A DNA stretch of 21,832 nucleotides, taken from assembly GCF_000143415.4 (NCBI RefSeq), contig NW_003314342.1:49499-71330 (forward strand), in the 5' to 3' direction. How positions within the stretch are numbered: position 1 is the first letter of the stretch; each line of letters starts with the position of its first letter. Origin of the DNA: Selaginella moellendorffii. Taxonomy: Eukaryota; Streptophyta; Lycopodiopsida; Selaginellales; Selaginellaceae. The position numbers and the translations under genes were made by a program. Below, piece after piece: positions 19,199 to 21,832 of the stretch. Below the pieces are notes generated by a model. It saw only the letters and a program-made list of their open reading frames with translations, searched no databases and was not told where the DNA came from.

Positions 19199-19543
19199 AG
19201 AGTAAAAATTATTTCCAGAGGCAAGAATATCCCTAATTCTGGTTGTTCTTTTATAGATATAAATACTTGTAAAATATGGTATAAAGCTCTTGTGAAGATA
19301 GTGGATGCTATACATGCAATTGTGGCTGAGGGACTAGTTATTGTTGTAAACCCTCAAGATGCTCTACACAACATAACTTTAGGGTGGGATTATATTAGAA
19401 TCTCAATCTCTTCTTTTGTTGATGTTTCAAGTAAGTTGGAAATAGGTAGTCTAGTTCGATGGAAATTATCCCAAACTCTTTTTGGTAATAGTATACCATC
19501 TACCATACTAATAAGCACTTGCATTTCTTCTTCACATTATTGA
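19199..19543 (+). pseudogene. Open coding-like fragment of unknown family
   Basis: About 114 codons open after a TAG at 19196, beginning without a clear start. The middle reads as plausible protein: CSFIDINTCKIWYKALVKI, then VDAIHAIVAEGLVIVVNPQD followed by ALHNITLGWDYIRISIS. The hydrophobic pattern suggests a helix then two strands. The last third (after about 19440) looks like an intron or random extension, because AAGTAAGTT near 19429 would make a donor. The interval 19053-19198 holds further short coding-like pieces in other frames (EVESTDISL; GTQRNNDEDV), which suggests either small introns or frameshifts. Not recognised; possibly part of a transposon-borne or host gene cut off by the outer insertion. 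Confidence 0.4.
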
Positions 19544-20410
19544 AAATGAAAATATATATTTATCAGATGAGCTATTAAGAAGCAACTAAGCAAATAGAAA
19601 TCAAATACTAAGGATTTAATAAGTGGAGGTCCTTTAGGAATGATGGGGAATAAAAAAAACAGTTAATCGAAGCATAGACAGTGATCAAAGATAAAAAATA
19701 CAAGAATCAAGAATCTAAAAACTTGTATCAACAACAACCTTGAGGACAACAACATTTAGAATACAACCATTACTCAACTCAGATTTTTTGAACATCACCA
19801 TCGACTAGAGAACGCAGATGCTCATAGTGAGGATGCACACGACTTTATACAACACAATTAGAGGTAAGCCACAATTACTTTACAACAATTTAACACAACA
19901 AAAACTCGTAAAAAGAGTAGCCATAGTATGTATTCCTATTCGATCCCAAAGTTGGTGACCAATGACCTTGTTGAAGACTAATCAACTTTACCGAGCTGAA
20001 TATTATGTAACAACATAAATACCAATACATAAATTGTGTTAGTTTACACTACATGATTTTACAACTACACAATATTTCTTTGAGAAGAACACAACAACAA
20101 CAACAAAACCATAAAAACAAATTTAAGAAAATGATAACTCAAGAAAACTCTAGCACAACATCGAATGTACAAACACAACCTTAATCCACTCAAGAAACAA
20201 GAGCAAGATCAAATACAAAAAATACGAGAAGAGAAGAAACAACTCCATCAAAAATTAGAAGTAGACAAGCAATAGAAGGCTCAAGCTTAAATCAAAATCC
20301 TTAAAACTATATTTAAGACTTTCAACAAAATGACCTAAGCTACACCAATTGGCAAACCAAGTATTTATAGCATATGTGATCATGGGATGAAATTTAGATA
20401 TACTGTCACT
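19544..20410. other. AT-rich stretch with no gene seen
   Basis: A- and CAA-rich DNA with stops in every frame. Repeated AACAACAAC tracts near 19729, 19750 and 20093 resemble the leader or spacer DNA of plant retrotransposons, but no LTR ends were found. Confidence 0.5.
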
Positions 20411-20511
20411 ATGGATCTTTGGAACCTTGGGGGATAAAATAGCCACTAAAGACTCTCTCATCAAGCAATTGCCCTTTTTTCAGTTGGCTTAAGGGAAGAG
20501 AAATAAGGTGC
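20411..20511 (+). repeat. About 100-bp direct repeat, copy A
   Basis: Shares with 20889-20994 the order GGATAAAAT / GGAGATAAAAT, CACTAAAGACTCTCTCATCAA, GCAATTGCCC, TTTTTTCAGTTGGCTTAAGGG and ending GTGC. Contains an A-box-like TGGCTTAAGGG at 20485-20495. Confidence 0.8.
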
Positions 20512-20519
20512 TTTATATG

Positions 20520-20552
20520 TGGTATCGGAGCAAATGGCATGGGTTCGATTCC
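20520..20552 (+). other. Initiator-tRNA-type primer-binding site with a following B-box-like motif
   Basis: TGGTATCGGAGC at 20520-20531 is the same sequence as the inner element's primer-binding site, here on the + strand. GGTTCGATTCC at 20542-20552 matches the tRNA/SINE B-box. Together with TGGCTTAAGGG at 20485 the block could be read as a tRNA-derived polymerase III promoter, or simply as the start of a + strand LTR-element internal region. The expected CA end of an LTR before 20520 is absent, since the sequence there is TTATATG. Confidence 0.5.
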
Positions 20553-20596
20553 TATTGATTAATGGCTACTTAAAAATCAATTAATGGCTACTTAAA
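20553..20596 (+). repeat. Short tandem repeat ATTAATGGCTACTTAAAAAT (two copies)
   Basis: Two adjacent copies near 20558 and 20580, about 22 bp apart, immediately after the primer-binding-site-like block. Confidence 0.75.
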
Positions 20597-20667
20597 AATA
20601 TAATATACCCTTAAGCAAAGTATATTCGTACCCCTAAATTTGAAATCGTATGTATTGAGCATCCATG

Positions 20668-20840
20668 CATATGTCTTTCCTCTTGTGTGGAGTATCCATG
20701 GATGAAGGTATCCACCATGGAACTGCGGTACAGGTGGATGACTACTTGCCTCACATGAACTTCCTCTTGTGTGGAGTATCCATAGATGAAAGTATCCACC
20801 ATGGAACTGCGGTACAGGTGGATGACTACTTGCCTCACAT
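20668..20840. repeat. 84-bp tandem duplication
   Basis: Two head-to-tail copies with a period of 84 bp, differing at only a few positions (for example CCATGGATGAAGG against CCATAGATGAAAG). Because 84 is a multiple of three and no stop falls inside, several frames stay open across it on both strands. Each copy contains GTATCCACCATGGAACTGC, with GTATCC and TCCACC/GGTGGA self-complementary pieces that could fold. Confidence 0.9.
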
Positions 20841-20888
20841 GGAATAGTTGGTTTACACAATGGAAGGATTGATAAATTTAGTGCAGAA

Positions 20889-20994
20889 ATGGAGATACTT
20901 TGGGGCATAAATGGAGATAAAATAACTACTAAGGGCTCTCTCATCAAACAATTGCCCCTTTTTTAGTTGGCTTAAGGGGAGAGAGATAGAGTGC
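20889..20994 (+). repeat. About 100-bp direct repeat, copy B
   Basis: Diverged partner of 20411-20511, about 480 bp downstream, again ending GTGC. It keeps the TGGCTTAAGGG motif but is not followed by a primer-binding-site-like sequence. Confidence 0.8.
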
Positions 20995-21206
20995 GCTACA
21001 ACAACATCAACACAACCAATGCTGAGGAAGACACAATCAACCAAAATTTAGACTTAGATCAAGATTTACCACCACTCAAAACTCCTGATTACGGAGATTA
21101 CAACACCGACAACTTTCAGTCTTATCCAACTTCTCCAGAAATTGAACCATCACCAACCGTAGAAAGATGGCACTCATCAACCCAGCAACACCCTATTGCA
21201 TCATGA
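20991..21206 (+). pseudogene. Polar N-terminal-type gag fragment
   Basis: A 71-codon frame rich in Asp, Asn, Pro and Thr (for example DLDQDLPPLKTPDYGDYNTD). No domain is recognised; the position ahead of gag-like sequence suggests the disordered N-terminal part of a retrotransposon polyprotein. Its first codon is GTG inside the direct repeat, so the true start is unknown. Confidence 0.35.
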
Positions 21207-21319
21207 TTACATATCCAATCTTCACCGATAGCAAAACTGAAGATGCAAAAGACATCTCCAGCAATTCAACCAAATTATATAAGTCAATCAGCAAGAAGAC
21301 AACAAAGAACTTCTATTCC

Positions 21320-21466
21320 TTTTCACACTTAAAAGAAAAGCATTAAAATGGTATTATAATCTTGATGAAAACTTAAGTTTCAAGAAAACGTTAAGCGATT
21401 CAAAGAGAAGTATCAACTCGGTAGCACAACAACTAAATACCTAGAATATCTCAAAAGCATCAAATA
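21320..21466 (+). pseudogene. Gag capsid-like fragment, frameshifted
   Basis: One frame gives KALKWYYNLDENLSF, matching the A-x-x-WY-x-x-L core of plant retrotransposon Gag capsid domains. A neighbouring frame then gives FQENVKRFKEKYQLG, matching the following F-x(3)-F-x-x-KY segment. The change of frame falls at about 21375-21385. Stops follow near 21465, so the fragment is non-functional. Confidence 0.6.
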
Positions 21467-21626
21467 AGGCAATAAAGTCGATCTCAACTGAATCATCCTG
21501 AAGAGAACAAGCAATCAAGATCCTCAACTTCAAAATGAAGATTTCCAACACCAAGATTTGAAAGAAAAGACAACACCAGCACACATGAAAAAACAACAAG
21601 AACATTCAAGCATCAAACTTGAATAG

Positions 21627-21832
21627 TTTAAACCGATGCATCAACAAATTCCACTCCAAGAACAACTAGATCTACAACAAGAAGGATCACGATTTACACC
21701 AATACTCAACCTTGAAGAACCAGCTCAAGATAATAACCTTGGAACACCTGAAGAACCAAAAGAACTTCACATTGCCCAAGAGCTTGATGAAGATTTTAAA
21801 GCAAAAGCAACCCAACTACTTGACACTTATTA
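21627..21832 (+). pseudogene. Gypsy pol segment just upstream of reverse transcriptase, partial
   Basis: Open from 21627 to the window edge. After a glutamine-rich stretch it reads EPKELHIAQELDEDFK and ends in LLDTY. In plant gypsy polyproteins this is the standard lead-in to reverse transcriptase, where E-P-K-E-(I/L)-x-I-(G/A) and a helix ending in L-x-x-Y precede the DVFAW motif. The DVFAW motif itself would lie outside the window. Confidence 0.7.

Larger units (their letters stand above)
20520..21832 (+). mobile_element. Degenerate + strand Ty3/gypsy-type element, cut by the right edge
   Basis: The order is primer-binding-site-like block, proline/asparagine-rich leader frame, gag-like fragments, and a pol segment that stops where reverse transcriptase would begin. 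Gag and the pre-reverse-transcriptase segment are only about 150-250 bp apart, so the zinc knuckle and protease are missing or deleted. The LTR boundary on the left is not defined. Confidence 0.55.

Noticed and set aside
20665-20847. Open frames across the 84-bp tandem repeat on both strands
   Set aside because: An 84-bp unit without stops keeps frames open automatically; no domain and no consistent start.

Overview
This is a plant nuclear window dominated by nested LTR retrotransposons. It carries one broken cellular gene and no gene that looks intact. The host gene is a degenerate piece of SEC16, the COPII-coat scaffold, and its plant-type residues place the window in a land plant. All seven visible SEC16 introns are only 46-56 nt. 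That is unusual for seed plants and suggests a lineage with compact introns, such as a Selaginella-type lycophyte; this lineage call is inference.

Layout: (1) 1-1060, + strand: remnant of a Ty3/gypsy retrotransposon with a frameshifted aspartic protease and the connector after it. (2) about 1064-3066, + strand: the C-terminal half of SEC16 as an eight-exon non-processed pseudogene, with two nonsense codons and two frame-breaking lesions but good splice sites. (3) 3067-3800: probable SEC16 3' UTR, an AT-rich spacer, a stretch resembling the 5' end of another plant gene (telo-box, ATG directly followed by a splice donor), and a short repeat that recurs at 18347. (4) 3801-18346, - strand: an old outer LTR retrotransposon with LTRs at 3801-4728 + 12225-12421 and at 17381-18346. 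(5) 4729-12219, - strand: a younger LTR retrotransposon inserted inside the outer element's left LTR. It has 1714 and 1679 bp LTRs and a perfect GTTAA target-site duplication. (6) 18347-19543: exon-like coding pieces of unknown family. (7) 19544-21832: AT-rich sequence, a pair of about 100-bp repeats around an 84-bp tandem duplication, and a + strand gypsy remnant with gag-like fragments that runs off the right end just before reverse transcriptase would start.

Both nested elements have correct ends, a primer-binding site for initiator tRNA-Met and a polypurine tract, but no recognisable gag or pol. They look like large non-autonomous (LARD-like) elements mobilised by another element's proteins. 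Three features stand out. Their DNA is dense in short, serially arranged perfect hairpins. The inner element has two adjacent hairpins with the shape and loop sequence of a tRNA T-arm. Its LTR carries a hierarchical minisatellite (6 to 12 to 35 bp) directly upstream of the presumed TATA box. The two LTR families are otherwise different but share a TATA-proximal block, so they are probably related.
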